Assembly: GCF_000422845.1 (NCBI RefSeq)
Contig: NZ_AUGV01000007.1
Coordinates: forward strand, 124,001 to 188,000
Length of the DNA stretch: 64,000 bases
Reading direction: 5' to 3'
DNA from: Oceanobacter kriegii DSM 6294
GTDB lineage: Bacteria; Pseudomonadota; Gammaproteobacteria; Pseudomonadales; Oceanobacteraceae
In this document: positions 38,936-48,675 of the stretch, in pieces
Numbering within the stretch: position 1 is the first letter of the stretch
Layout of the letters: each line of letters opens with the position of its first letter
The notes under the pieces: model-generated
Database searches by the model: none
Told to the model about the DNA's origin: nothing
The model's input: the letters and a program-made list of their open reading frames with translations, nothing else
Program-made: the position numbers and the translations under genes

Positions 38936-39739
38936 ACCTTCCTAAAATTTTCGCTCTTGGTCACGAGGCGTGGATTATGCACGGATGACCCTCTAATCAC
39001 AAACAGCATAAATTGCAAGCCTGAAAGGTAAGAAAATCACGACTTTCTCAGCCATAAATATGAAACATTACGTACATTTGTCACATCTTGTGCATTCGAT
39101 CCGTTATGCCAAAACCACATTCACAAGCAGAAAAACCGAACAAGTCCGAAGCAACCAATACCCTCAAAAACGCAACAATAAAAACCAGGACGGTAGAACA
39201 ATCGATCAAAGCACAGCCAGCACTGTTTGGTAATCACCCAAATACAACGAGAAAAAAGAAACATATGCTCAGCGAATCCGCTTGAATCGTGCTGTTTTAT
39301 CCACACCACAGAGCAATCACAAAAAATCAATCCGAGCCCATTAATACCCAACGCCACAACAAACAATCCATCGCCGCAAAAGCCTCGCTATTTACGATTT
39401 CCACCTCAACGCCCCACTGTCTTGAATTGTTGTAAATTTCCAACCTCGAAATCAGTGAGTTTCAAAAACTTACCCAGTTGTCACATCATTTCCTGACCGA
39501 CTTTCAGTTGTCCTTCGACGAAAGTCAGCAAAAAACCAATAAAAGTGGCAAGAATCCCATGCAAAACCGGAATACGTGTCCACTCAAGCAACCGCAATTT
39601 CGAGCAACCTCTGAAAATCTTCACGAAAACCAAACACCAGCTATTAACTGCGCGCTTTAACTACCCCCTGCCCTTGTGACAGTTGCGCTGGCATTGATTA
39701 CACTGCTCGCCCTACGGATTTATCCAATACGGAGCATGA
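38936..39739. other. Long gene-free region, poor in G on the + strand
   Basis: 804 bases between divergent gap and mfd. From about 39080 to 39660 the + strand is rich in A and C and very poor in G. A small hairpin GACTTTC / GAAAGTC lies near 39500-39527. Short open frames (for example 39088-39285) have low-complexity Lys/Thr/Asn translations and no clear ribosome site, so I do not call them. It must contain the gap and mfd promoters. Confidence 0.6.
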
Positions 39740-42700
39740 ATGATCAGTCCCATCACCCCGGAACTCCCTGTTAAAGCCGCTGAACGACGCTTTTGGGGAA
39801 ACCTCAACGGCAGCAGTCTGGCGATGGCCATTGCCGCGGCAGCGCAAACCCACTCCGGCCTGACCCTGATCATCACCACCGACACCAGCGCGGCATTGCA
39901 ACTGGAAGAAGAGCTCGGCTTTTTTGCCGAACAAACGCAGGTAATGTTATTCCCTGACTGGGAAACACTGCCCTACGATGTGTTCTCTCCCCACCAGGAC
40001 ATCATCTCCCAGCGCATTGCGACCCTTAACCAGCTACAGGAAAGCCGCGACGGCATTCTGATTATTCCGATCGCCACCCTGCTGCAAAAACTGCCACCAG
40101 ACAGCTTTTTTGATGGTCAGAGCTTCGCACTGGATATCGGCCAAAACTTCGACGTTGATAAAACCCGTTTGAAGCTCGAAGCAGCCGGCTACCACTGTGT
40201 CGATACTGTGTATGAACACGGTGAATTTGCCGTACGCGGCGCGATTGTCGATATTTTCCCGATGGGCCAGGAGCAACCGTTTCGTATTGACCTGTTCGAC
40301 GACGAAATCGAAACCCTACGTACCTTTGATCCCGATACTCAGCGCACATTGGAAAAGACCGACAGCATTCGGATCTTGCCCGCCCGGGAATTCCCGCTGA
40401 ATACCACCGCCATCAAGCTGTTTAAAAACCGCTGGTTTGACTTCTTCGAGCAAAACCCGAACGACTGCTCCATTTATATGGATATATCCCAGGGCATCGC
40501 ACCTGCGGGTATCGAATATTACCTGCCGCTGTTCTTTGCCGAAGAGCTGGGCAACTTCTTTGATCACCTGCCAGCCAACACACTCATCTTTAACGACGAA
40601 CGCATGGAGCTGGCGGCTAAACAATTCCGCAAGGACGTCGAAGAGCGGTATGAAAGTCGTCGTTACGACCGCACCCGGCCCATCTTGGCGCCCGGCGAAT
40701 TGTTTCTGGCCAACGAGCAGCTGTTCAGTAAGTTAAATGAATACCCTCGCGTACAGTGGCACAGCAATGAACTGCCCGACCGCGCTGGCGCCATGGCATT
40801 TGATACCGAAGCCTTGCCAGATATCAGCACCGACTCCCGTCTGGAACAGCCACTGCAACGACTGAAAACCTGGCTCGACCAGAACCCGAACACCCGTACG
40901 GTATTCTGCGCCGAGTCTGCCGGTCGCCGTGAAGCCCTGCGCGAGTTGCTTGGTCGCATCAAGGTTATTCCGCAAGAAGTCGCAGGCTGGAGCGAAGCCC
41001 AAACCGCCCAAAAGACCTTGCTACTGACCATTGCGCCACTGTCGCAAGGCGTACAGATTAACGGCGACCAGCCACTGGCACTGATCACCGAAAACGAGTT
41101 GTTTGGCCAGCGCATCCGACAGACCCGTCGTCGCGCCAAACAAAAGACTGACGCCGATAACGTCATTCGTGACCTGACCGAATTAAAAGAAGGCGCACCG
41201 GTGGTCCACCTCGACCACGGCATCGGCCGTTACATGGGCTTGCAAGCGCTGGACGCTGGCGGTCAAACCAACGAATTCCTGGTGCTGGAATACGCCAGCG
41301 CCAGCAAACTTTACGTGCCAGTATCGTCGCTGCACCTGATTTCCCGTTACGGCGGTGCCGAGGACGGCGCAGTCCCCATCAGCAAACTCGGTACCGACAA
41401 GTGGGAACAGGCGAAACGCAAAGCCGCTGAGAAAATCCGCGACACCGCCGCTGAGTTGCTCGACATCTATGCCCGCCGCGAGGCCCGCAAAGGCTTTGCC
41501 TTCAATGGCCCGGACGAAGAATACGAGCGTTTTGCGGCGGGATTCCCGTACGAAGAAACTCCGGATCAGCAGGCCGCCATTGACGCTGTCATTGAGGATA
41601 TGACCTCACCGCGGCCGATGGACCGTCTGGTATGTGGTGATGTGGGCTTTGGCAAAACCGAAGTGGCCATGCGTGCAGCCTTTATGGCCGTACAAAGCGG
41701 CAAGCAAGTGGCCGTGCTGGTGCCAACCACCCTGTTGGCTCAACAGCATTACCAGAACTTTGCCGACCGCTTCGCTGAATGGCCGGTAAAAGTGGATGTC
41801 CTATCGCGCTTTAAATCCGCCAAGGAAACCCAGCAAGCCCTTGATCGAATGATCGAAGGCAAAACCGATATCGTGGTCGGCACCCACAAGCTGCTGCAGA
41901 AAGACGTCAAGTTTGAGCACCTGGGATTACTGATCATCGACGAAGAACACCGCTTTGGTGTGCAACAGAAAGAACGTATCAAGTCACTGCGTGCCGAGGT
42001 CGACATCCTTACCCTCACCGCCACGCCAATTCCACGTACGCTCAACATGGCCATGGCCAGCATTCGCGACCTGTCGATCATTGCCACGCCGCCAGCAAAA
42101 CGCCTGAGCGTGAAAACCTTCGTACGCCAATACGACGATGCCGCCATCAAGGAAGCCATGCTGCGGGAAATTCTTCGTGGCGGTCAGTTGTACTACCTGC
42201 ACAACGAAGTCAAAACCATCGAGAAAGTTGCTCGTGATCTGGATGAACTGGTGCCAGAGGCCCGTGTGGTTGTCGCCCACGGCCAGATGTCTGAACGCGA
42301 GCTGGAAAGCGTGATGAGCGATTTCTACCACAAGCGTTTTAATGTACTGGTATGTACCACCATCATTGAGACCGGCATCGACATTCCATCAGCCAACACC
42401 ATCATCATTAACCGCGCTGATAAATTTGGCCTGGCTCAGCTGCACCAGCTGCGTGGCCGTGTTGGTCGATCCCACCACCAGGCCTACGCCTACCTTCTGA
42501 CACCACCGCCGAAGACCATGACCAAAGACGCCGAAAAGCGTCTGGAAGCCATTTCAGCCTCTCAAGACCTGGGTGCCGGATTTATGCTGGCCACCCACGA
42601 TCTGGAAATTCGAGGTGCCGGTGAACTGCTTGGCGACGAGCAAAGCGGTCAGATTGAGACCATTGGCTTTACCCTGTATATGGAAATGCTGGACCAGGCG

Positions 42701-43195
42701 GTGAAAGCCATGCGTTCGGGTAAAATGCCATCCGACAATCTGACACCAAGGCAAACCGCAGACGTCAACCTGCACATGCCCGCGTTGATTCCGGACGACT
42801 ATCTGCCAGATGTAAACAGCCGCCTGACGCTCTACAAGCGCATGGCCAACTGTGAAACCGACAACGAACTGCGCGAGCTGCAAGTCGAAATGATCGACCG
42901 CTTCGGGCTGCTGCCGGATCAGGTCAAGAACCTGTTCCGACAAACCTCACTGAAATTGAAACTCACGCCAATGGGCATTGCCAAACTCGACGCCGGTACC
43001 GAGTCTGGCAAGCTGGATTTCAGCGCCGACACCAACATCAACCCATTCACACTGGTGAAACTGGTACAAACCAAACCGGCCAGCTACAAACTGGAAGGCG
43101 GACACACCTTGCGTTTCTACTTCAATATGGACACCATCGACCGCCGATTTACTGTTATCGAACAGGTTTTGACCGAACTGCAAAAGGAACTCTAA
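39740..43195 (+). CDS. mfd: Transcription-repair coupling factor
   Basis: 1151 residues, the usual length. It removes RNA polymerase stalled at DNA damage and recruits UvrAB. The UvrB-like N-terminus is followed by the RNA-polymerase-interaction domain (LDHGIGRYMGL near 495) and the RecG-like translocase with Walker A GDVGFGKTEVA (about 633), DEEH box (IIDEEHRFG), TATPIPRT and the TRG region QLRGRVGRSHHQAYAY. The C-terminal UvrA-binding autoinhibitory domain is present. The csiV gene starts three bases later. Confidence 0.98.
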   Translation: MISPITPELPVKAAERRFWGNLNGSSLAMAIAAAAQTHSGLTLIITTDTSAALQLEEELGFFAEQTQVMLFPDWETLPYDVFSPHQDIISQRIATLNQLQESRDGILIIPIATLLQKLPPDSFFDGQSFALDIGQNFDVDKTRLKLEAAGYHCVDTVYEHGEFAVRGAIVDIFPMGQEQPFRIDLFDDEIETLRTFDPDTQRTLEKTDSIRILPAREFPLNTTAIKLFKNRWFDFFEQNPNDCSIYMDISQGIAPAGIEYYLPLFFAEELGNFFDHLPANTLIFNDERMELAAKQFRKDVEERYESRRYDRTRPILAPGELFLANEQLFSKLNEYPRVQWHSNELPDRAGAMAFDTEALPDISTDSRLEQPLQRLKTWLDQNPNTRTVFCAESAGRREALRELLGRIKVIPQEVAGWSEAQTAQKTLLLTIAPLSQGVQINGDQPLALITENELFGQRIRQTRRRAKQKTDADNVIRDLTELKEGAPVVHLDHGIGRYMGLQALDAGGQTNEFLVLEYASASKLYVPVSSLHLISRYGGAEDGAVPISKLGTDKWEQAKRKAAEKIRDTAAELLDIYARREARKGFAFNGPDEEYERFAAGFPYEETPDQQAAIDAVIEDMTSPRPMDRLVCGDVGFGKTEVAMRAAFMAVQSGKQVAVLVPTTLLAQQHYQNFADRFAEWPVKVDVLSRFKSAKETQQALDRMIEGKTDIVVGTHKLLQKDVKFEHLGLLIIDEEHRFGVQQKERIKSLRAEVDILTLTATPIPRTLNMAMASIRDLSIIATPPAKRLSVKTFVRQYDDAAIKEAMLREILRGGQLYYLHNEVKTIEKVARDLDELVPEARVVVAHGQMSERELESVMSDFYHKRFNVLVCTTIIETGIDIPSANTIIINRADKFGLAQLHQLRGRVGRSHHQAYAYLLTPPPKTMTKDAEKRLEAISASQDLGAGFMLATHDLEIRGAGELLGDEQSGQIETIGFTLYMEMLDQAVKAMRSGKMPSDNLTPRQTADVNLHMPALIPDDYLPDVNSRLTLYKRMANCETDNELRELQVEMIDRFGLLPDQVKNLFRQTSLKLKLTPMGIAKLDAGTESGKLDFSADTNINPFTLVKLVQTKPASYKLEGGHTLRFYFNMDTIDRRFTVIEQVLTELQKEL

Positions 43196-43198
43196 TCC

Positions 43199-44269
43199 GT
43201 GAAGCCCCTTTCCCGCCTGCTCAGCCGTGGCTGCCTGACTTTGGCCGCCGGAGTGCTCGGTAATCAACTGCTGATGAATCAGGCAGAGGCCCAAAACGCC
43301 TTGTTCGGCGACCATTGGTACGAAGTCGAAATGATGTTGGTTGCCTACAAGAACACCACATCCATTGACGGCGAACACTGGGAGCAATGGATTGACCCTG
43401 CTTCCACGCCCATGCATTTGATCAGTCAGCCATCCCGTCAGCCCGATGCATTACAACAGCTGTACCGACAGCAGCAGTGGCTCGACGCCTGGCTAGGCAG
43501 CTTGCCGCTTGGCTATCAAGCCGCCGAGAGCCACTACCTGCCCTACGGCGTACTGAGTGAACGCATGCTGGAACGCGAAGCCAGCCGTATCGACCCGCAA
43601 GGCGATATGAGTGTTATCTGGCATCAGCGCTGGATCGAAGCCGTGCAACCGGAAGCTGGAGAAATCCGCCACCCTGTCAGCATCTCTCTGCCGGGCGAGA
43701 CGGAAATCAAGGTTGAAGGTACTTTTAGCCTGTACCTGAGCCGCTACCTGCACATCACCACCGACCTGTATGTACAACACCTCAGCGAGCAAATGCCTGA
43801 AGAGCCGGTGTTGCAGCAAATCGAATCCGCCAATGGTGACGTCATCCCACTCAGCAGCGAAAACAGTCTTATTGCCAACGCCGCCGGTGAATTGCCAACG
43901 CAAAACACCACCACGCAAGCACTGGGCATCAATGCCACGACGGTTCCGCAGCCGTCCGCCAACCCCACTCAGCAGCCCAGCGAGCTGGAATTGTCCCTGT
44001 TAGCCAACCAACCGACACTGCAACAGGCGCTAAAAATTGATGGCCGCTATCCGGTTCGCGCAGCACACGTCAAACTGGCGCGCCGTATGCGATCCAACGA
44101 GCTGCACTACCTCGATCATCCAATGCTGGGCGTCGTGATTCAGCTGACGCCAATCGACGTGCCGGAGGTAGAAATGCCTGAACCAGCAACCGAGTCTCTG
44201 TCTACATCAGCCACCTCAACAACTACCATTACGACGGCTAATACAGCGACAGCAAAGCAGACGAACTGA
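43199..44269 (+). CDS. csiV: CsiV-family periplasmic protein
   Basis: 356 residues from GTG. It has a signal peptide of about 30 residues ending NQAEA, then DHWYEVEMMLVAY, the typical start of the CsiV family (PF10972), and MRSNELHYLDHPMLGVVIQLTP near the end. Family members bind peptidoglycan and support wall integrity in some Vibrio. The last 35 residues are a Thr/Ser-rich low-complexity tail. The mfd-csiV order is common in this class of bacteria. Confidence 0.85.
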   Translation: MKPLSRLLSRGCLTLAAGVLGNQLLMNQAEAQNALFGDHWYEVEMMLVAYKNTTSIDGEHWEQWIDPASTPMHLISQPSRQPDALQQLYRQQQWLDAWLGSLPLGYQAAESHYLPYGVLSERMLEREASRIDPQGDMSVIWHQRWIEAVQPEAGEIRHPVSISLPGETEIKVEGTFSLYLSRYLHITTDLYVQHLSEQMPEEPVLQQIESANGDVIPLSSENSLIANAAGELPTQNTTTQALGINATTVPQPSANPTQQPSELELSLLANQPTLQQALKIDGRYPVRAAHVKLARRMRSNELHYLDHPMLGVVIQLTPIDVPEVEMPEPATESLSTSATSTTTITTANTATAKQTN

Positions 44270-44295
44270 TTCGCGCCGATTACGACCCGGAAACG

Positions 44296-44335
44296 AAAAA
44301 GCCCCGGTTATTCACTTGAATAACCGGGGCTTTTT
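44296..44335. terminator. Strong bidirectional terminator
   Basis: Perfect 14-bp stem (GCCCCGGTTATTCA and its complement) around a 2-base loop, with A5 before and T5 after. It lies between convergent csiV and mtnP and should stop both. Confidence 0.95.
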
Positions 44336-44363
44336 GTTCAGAGCTCTTGAGCGCCTGGTCAGA

Positions 44364-45110
44364 TCAAAGACGCGGCAACACCGCCGCAATCAGGTCACGC
44401 ACTTGCCCCATTCCACCATCCAGCACACGCTGAATGTCTTCCATGGTGATCTCTGCATCACTGCGACCGGCAGCTGGGTTAACCACCAAACAAATACTCG
44501 CATATGGAATACCCAGCTCTCTGGCCAGCACTGCTTCAGGCATACTGGTCATACCCACCAGATCACACCCGATGCGCTCCATGTGGTTGATTTCCGCCGT
44601 GGTTTCCAAACGAGGCCCCTGAGTGACACCCACCACACCAAAATCCAGTACATCGAGCGCAATATCCTTGGCCGCTGCAAGCAAGGCTTTGCGCAGTGTG
44701 CCATCGAAAGGATCGGTAAAATCGATGTGTTCCAGCGGCTTGTAGGCACCGTCAAAGAAGGTGCTTTCTCGGCCCCAGGTCAGATCAACCAACTGGTCCG
44801 GAATCACAATGGCACCCGCCCCCATGTCCGCGTGAATACCGCCCACCGCGTTCACAGCAATAATGGCCTCCGCACCGGTTTCCTGCAGTGCCAGCAGATT
44901 GGCCCGGTAGTTAACCTTGTGGGGCGGCACCGCATGCGGGTGCCCATGGCGAGCCATAAACAACACCGGCTTGCCTTGCCAGGTGCCTTCCTGCACCGCG
45001 CTGGAAGGCGTGCCGAGAACGGTATTGATGTCATGGGATTGGGTGATGTGCGGGCCTTCCAAACGAGTCAGACCAGTACCACCAATAATGCCAATGCGAT
45101 TAAACGCCAT
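44364..45110 (-). CDS. mtnP: S-methyl-5'-thioinosine phosphorylase
   Basis: 248 residues from ATG 45110; a TTG 15 bases upstream is the alternative. Family-2 purine nucleoside phosphorylase of the MTAP group: GIIGGTGLTRLEG, ARHGHPHAVPPHKVNYRAN, NAVGGI and GMTSMPEAVLARELGIPYASICLVVNPAAG. Its position beside nagZ matches Pseudomonas, where the enzyme was shown to act on methylthioinosine. Salvages purine and methylthioribose after polyamine synthesis. Seven bases follow the nagZ stop. Confidence 0.88.
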   Translation of the reverse strand: MAFNRIGIIGGTGLTRLEGPHITQSHDINTVLGTPSSAVQEGTWQGKPVLFMARHGHPHAVPPHKVNYRANLLALQETGAEAIIAVNAVGGIHADMGAGAIVIPDQLVDLTWGRESTFFDGAYKPLEHIDFTDPFDGTLRKALLAAAKDIALDVLDFGVVGVTQGPRLETTAEINHMERIGCDLVGMTSMPEAVLARELGIPYASICLVVNPAAGRSDAEITMEDIQRVLDGGMGQVRDLIAAVLPRL

Positions 45111-45117
45111 GCTTGTG

Positions 45118-46209
45118 TTACTCAAAATCGTGTTGAATCAGACCGGCTTTCACCAGCCATTGAATATGTTGTTGCAGATCGGCTTCTATCTGCTGTCGCT
45201 GCTCTCCGGTATAGCGAATACGCCAATCAGAGAGATCGAGCTTGCGATAAGGCGAATCCGCGGATGCCGTTGCATCAACGACAGCTTGCAGCACCGCCTC
45301 AGCGCCTTCCGGCACATTACACACCACCAATGCGTTACATCCCGCTGCCATCGCCAACTCAGCCCGCTTGCGGTAGTCACCGTATTTGGCCGCCCCTTCC
45401 ATGGTCAGATCATCACTGAAAACCACGCCGTCAAAACCCACCCGCTGACGCAGCAACTGCATCCAACGCTGAGAAAAACCAGCGGTTGATACCGGGTCGA
45501 CCGCCGGGTAAACCACATGGGCAGGCATGACGCCGTCCAACAGCCCACTTGCCGACAACTGCTTGAAAGGACGCATATCGTACATCAGTTGGGCGTAACT
45601 GCGATCATCCAGCGGCAACTCCTTGTGGGAATCGGCTTCAACAGCGCCATGTCCGGGGAAATGCTTACCTACGGCTTTCATACCCGCCGCTCGCATACCC
45701 TGAATAAACGCCGACGCCAGCTGGGCAACCACCACAGCACTGGTACCAAAAGCGCGATCACCGATGACCCGGGAGCACCCTCGCTCAATATCCAGTACTG
45801 GCGCGAAACTGGTATCAACACCCATCAAACCCAGTTCAGCGGCCATTACAAAGCCCAGCTTTTCAGCCGCCTCGACAGCCTGCTCCGGGCCAGCCTGTTC
45901 CGTGTCAGCCGCAAAACATTCACCCAACCGCATCATGGCTGGCAGACGAATAAAACCGTCTCGAAAACGCTGTACCCGACCGCCTTCCTGATCAACAAAC
46001 ACCGGCAACTCCGGGCGTTCGCGGCGTACCGCATCCAGCAATTGGGTTAGCTGGCTGCGACTCTGGTAATTACGAGCAAACAATATCAACCCGCTCAATG
46101 CGGGTGAGTCCAGTACAACACGGTCTTGCGGAACCAGTTCGGTACCGATCAAATCGGCAATCACACCCACCGACAGGCGGGATTCAGAGGAGATCAGATC
46201 AAACGACAT
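45118..46209 (-). CDS. nagZ: Beta-N-acetylhexosaminidase NagZ (GH3)
   Basis: 363 residues, cytoplasmic, no signal peptide. KHFPGHGAVEADSHKELP contains the His/Asp loop specific to NagZ, and VVFSDDLTMEGA holds the nucleophile Asp. Removes N-acetylglucosamine from anhydromuropeptides in cell-wall recycling. It overlaps the L,D-transpeptidase gene upstream by 16 bases, so they are co-transcribed. Confidence 0.96.
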   Translation of the reverse strand: MSFDLISSESRLSVGVIADLIGTELVPQDRVVLDSPALSGLILFARNYQSRSQLTQLLDAVRRERPELPVFVDQEGGRVQRFRDGFIRLPAMMRLGECFAADTEQAGPEQAVEAAEKLGFVMAAELGLMGVDTSFAPVLDIERGCSRVIGDRAFGTSAVVVAQLASAFIQGMRAAGMKAVGKHFPGHGAVEADSHKELPLDDRSYAQLMYDMRPFKQLSASGLLDGVMPAHVVYPAVDPVSTAGFSQRWMQLLRQRVGFDGVVFSDDLTMEGAAKYGDYRKRAELAMAAGCNALVVCNVPEGAEAVLQAVVDATASADSPYRKLDLSDWRIRYTGEQRQQIEADLQQHIQWLVKAGLIQHDFE

Positions 46210-46733
46210 GGGATTCTCGAAAAGCTGTGTTCCTGTATCCAGACCCGGGTGCCAGCAGGCACCAAATCAAATAACCTCAGCAGGTCTTCATTGCGCATTC
46301 GCACACAGCCATGAGACTCCGGTCGCCCCATAGGTTCCGTATCCGGAGTGCCATGGATATAAATATATCGTCGCATCGAGTCGACATTGCCCATGCGATT
46401 GCGGCCAATCTCCAACCCTTGCAGCCATAGGATACGGCTCAGAATCCAATCCCGGCTGGGGTGCTGTTCGGCCAACGCTGGGGAATATATTTCGCCGGTA
46501 AAACGACGTCCAACAAACACGGCATTGATCGGCAGGCCGTCGCCAATACGGGCGACGACACGATGCCAACCGCGTGGCGTGCAGCCACTACCATTGCGCT
46601 CACCAACGCCATTCAGCGCGGTAGACACATCAAACAGATAGCAACGATCTTCAGCGCTGAAACGCAGCGCCTGATCAGCAATGGAAATTTCAATCGTGGG
46701 CGCATCCTGCAGCCCAATGGTGTCGACAATCAT
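46194..46733 (-). CDS. L,D-transpeptidase-like YkuD protein without signal peptide
   Basis: 179 residues from ATG 46733. The YkuD core is clear: IYIHGTPD and SHGCVRMRNEDLLRLFDLVPAGTRVWI, with the catalytic His and Cys of HGCVR. No signal peptide or membrane segment is seen, unlike most wall cross-linkers, so it may work on cytoplasmic muropeptides (compare LdcA-like roles) or be exported in another way. It sits between psrA (19 bases) and nagZ (16-base overlap), which ties it to peptidoglycan recycling. Confidence 0.85.
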   Translation of the reverse strand: MIVDTIGLQDAPTIEISIADQALRFSAEDRCYLFDVSTALNGVGERNGSGCTPRGWHRVVARIGDGLPINAVFVGRRFTGEIYSPALAEQHPSRDWILSRILWLQGLEIGRNRMGNVDSMRRYIYIHGTPDTEPMGRPESHGCVRMRNEDLLRLFDLVPAGTRVWIQEHSFSRIPCRLI

Positions 46734-46752
46734 ACGTTCTCTGTATCGAAGG

Positions 46753-47394
46753 TCAGTCTTGGTGTGGAGCCTGAAAGCCCGACGACAGGAACGGCACCAG
46801 GTGGTCAATCACCTGCTCGATACCGCTGCTGACGCCGAGGTCGTGTTCTGCCATGGCGGTTAATGACTCAACCCCGGACAGGGTAAACACCGTCGCCCCC
46901 AACATAAAGTGAATACGCCAGAATCGCTCCTGATCGTCCAGCCCGGGCGACGCAGCGGTTACCAGTGTCATAAAGCGGCTGAATACCTGGCCGTATTCAT
47001 TGCGCAGGAATTTTCTCAAATGGCCCTGCTCTTGTGAGTAGGCCAGGCCCAGCAAGCGCATGAAAATCCCCACCCGACGGGTGCTGCCTTTGCCTGCAGC
47101 CAGCGCGGTGCCCGACAGCAAACGCAGCAACTTGCCAAAATCCGGAGTATCGCCATTCAGCTCGGCTTCGTACTGCGCCAGCGCCTCGTCCAGACTGGCG
47201 CAAAATGGCGTCAGGAAGCGGGCGAATACTGCTTGAATCAGTTCTTTCTTGGAACCGAAATGGTAATTCACCGCAGCCAGATTCACATTGGCTTTGCTGG
47301 TAATGTTACGCAGCGAGGTTTCGGCAAACCCGCGCTCGGAAAACAATTCTTCAGCGGCATTAAGAATACTTTTGGCGGTGTCTTTCTGGGCCAT
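46753..47394 (-). CDS. psrA: TetR-family regulator PsrA
   Basis: 213 residues. N-terminal HTH with ERGFAETSLRNITSKANVNLAAVNYHFGSKKELIQAVF, very close to Pseudomonas PsrA, and the C-terminal FWRIHFMLGATVFTLSG and GIEQVIDHLVPFL stretches also align from memory. PsrA senses long-chain fatty acids and controls beta-oxidation and rpoS. A consensus PsrA site lies 32 bases upstream of its start. Place between nagZ and lexA matches Pseudomonas. Confidence 0.92.
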   Translation of the reverse strand: MAQKDTAKSILNAAEELFSERGFAETSLRNITSKANVNLAAVNYHFGSKKELIQAVFARFLTPFCASLDEALAQYEAELNGDTPDFGKLLRLLSGTALAAGKGSTRRVGIFMRLLGLAYSQEQGHLRKFLRNEYGQVFSRFMTLVTAASPGLDDQERFWRIHFMLGATVFTLSGVESLTAMAEHDLGVSSGIEQVIDHLVPFLSSGFQAPHQD

Positions 47395-47425
47395 GGGGCT
47401 GAGGTTCCATGCATTATTGTTGTTT

Positions 47426-47439
47426 GAAACATACGTTTG
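47426..47439. promoter_or_regulatory. PsrA operator
   Basis: GAAAC-ATAC-GTTTG fits the known consensus G/C-AAAC-N2-4-GTTT-G/C exactly. It lies 32 bases upstream of the psrA start, as expected for autorepression. Confidence 0.85.
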
Positions 47440-47560
47440 AAACGCAACTGAATCAAACCTATTTAATAAAAACGGCGCTAAAGTACTGGAAACACTGTCG
47501 TTACCGCGTAGAAAAGCGTCAACCCGGTTACGTATTCAAACAAACTGGCAAATAAAATTA

Positions 47561-47839
47561 GGGACCCTCTGAATAACTCGGTGCCCGCTCTGGATGACAG
47601 GGCGAAGCTGAATCACGAAGCTGATTTGCAGGCCTGACGGGTCAAGTCAAAAATCAGCGACATAGAGTCAGCAATGCCCTGCCATCCCCGCAGGGCGCCG
47701 CGTGCAGCCCGCCAGAACGGTGTTGGCGAATTTGGAAAGGACTCGTCATTCCGCTGCATTCGCCGCGGGGTTGTTGTAGAGAGCCAATGACAACCTGCAG
47801 GACTCGCGCAGAGCTGTGCAGAGTTATTCAGAGGGTCCC
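47561..47839 (+). repeat. MITE-like dispersed repeat, copy 2
   Basis: 279 bp. It has perfect 19-bp terminal inverted repeats (GGGACCCTCTGAATAACTC and complement). About 14 bases longer than the other copies because of extra sequence near 47770-47790. Same orientation as copies 1 and 3. It lies between divergent psrA and lexA, 130 bases before the first LexA box, and separates genes that are adjacent in Pseudomonas. Confidence 0.92.
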
Positions 47840-47969
47840 TGTAGCCCCTTAAACCGCTCCCACAGATAACAGTCAGGCAAATCCGTAACTTATCCCCCAG
47901 CCCTACGATTTCTCCCCAACCAGTCCAGCCCAACAAATCCAATGGGCAATAAACCAACAAAAATAAACA

Positions 47970-47985
47970 CTGTGGGTTTACACAG
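47970..47985. promoter_or_regulatory. LexA box 1
   Basis: CTGT-GGGTTTAC-ACAG, an exact CTGT-N8-ACAG, 59 bases upstream of the lexA start. Confidence 0.85.
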
Positions 47986-48013
47986 TATTTTTTACTGTAT
48001 ATATTTCCAACCA

Positions 48014-48029
48014 CTGTACAGATAAACAG
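48014..48029. promoter_or_regulatory. LexA box 2
   Basis: CTGT-ACAGATAA-ACAG, 14 bases before the lexA start. A half site (TACTGTATATAT) lies between the two boxes at 47993. Dual boxes are typical of lexA autoregulation. Confidence 0.88.
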
Positions 48030-48043
48030 ATATGGAAAGACAC

Positions 48044-48643
48044 ATGATCAAGCTCACCGCAAGACAACAGCAGGTGTTGAATCTGATTCGTAGCCGAATC
48101 GAGGAAACCGGATTTCCGCCAACCCGTGCGGAGATTGCCAAAGAGCTTGGGTTTAAGTCTCCCAATGCCGCCGAAGAACATTTGAAAGCACTGGCGCGCA
48201 AAGGGGCCATTGAGATCATGCCAGGTGCCTCACGCGGAATTCGTGTGATTGAAACCCAACAGCCAGGTTTGCCTATCGTCGGCCGTGTGGCCGCTGGTGA
48301 ACCCATTCTGGCGCAAGAACACATTGAAGATTACTGCAACCTGCCGACCGGTTTTTTCAAACCAGATGCCAACTACCTGTTGGAAGTACACGGCGACAGT
48401 ATGAAGAACATCGGCATTATGGACGGCGACCTGATTGCAGTTCACAAGTGCGATACCGCTCGTAATGGTCAGGTGGTGGTTGCCCGGGTTGAAAACGAAG
48501 TGACCGTCAAACGCCTGGAAAAGAACCGCAACAAGGTTCTGTTGCACGCCGAAAACGAAGCATACGCGCCGATCGAAGTCGATCTGCGCGAACAGGAATT
48601 TAACATCGAAGGACTGTACGTCGGCGTCATTCGCCGTCACTAA
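48044..48643 (+). CDS. lexA: SOS repressor LexA
   Basis: 199 residues from ATG 48044, preceded by GGAAAGACAC; an ATG at 48032 is the alternative. Winged HTH ([27 protein letters not shown]), the self-cleavage bond in VAAGEP, the Ser of [13 protein letters not shown] and the Lys of TVKRLEK. Represses the SOS genes until RecA triggers its cleavage. Two LexA boxes precede it and sulA follows after 32 bases. Confidence 0.97.
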   Translation: MIKLTARQQQVLNLIRSRIEETGFPPTRAEIAKELGFKSPNAAEEHLKALARKGAIEIMPGASRGIRVIETQQPGLPIVGRVAAGEPILAQEHIEDYCNLPTGFFKPDANYLLEVHGDSMKNIGIMDGDLIAVHKCDTARNGQVVVARVENEVTVKRLEKNRNKVLLHAENEAYAPIEVDLREQEFNIEGLYVGVIRRH

Positions 48644-48675
48644 GTTCTCAGCCAGTTATCACGAGGTCAGCCGCC

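Noticed and set aside
39088-39285. 65-codon open frame in the long intergenic region
   Set aside because: Low-complexity Lys/Thr/Asn translation, no clear ribosome site, in G-poor DNA where chance frames are common.
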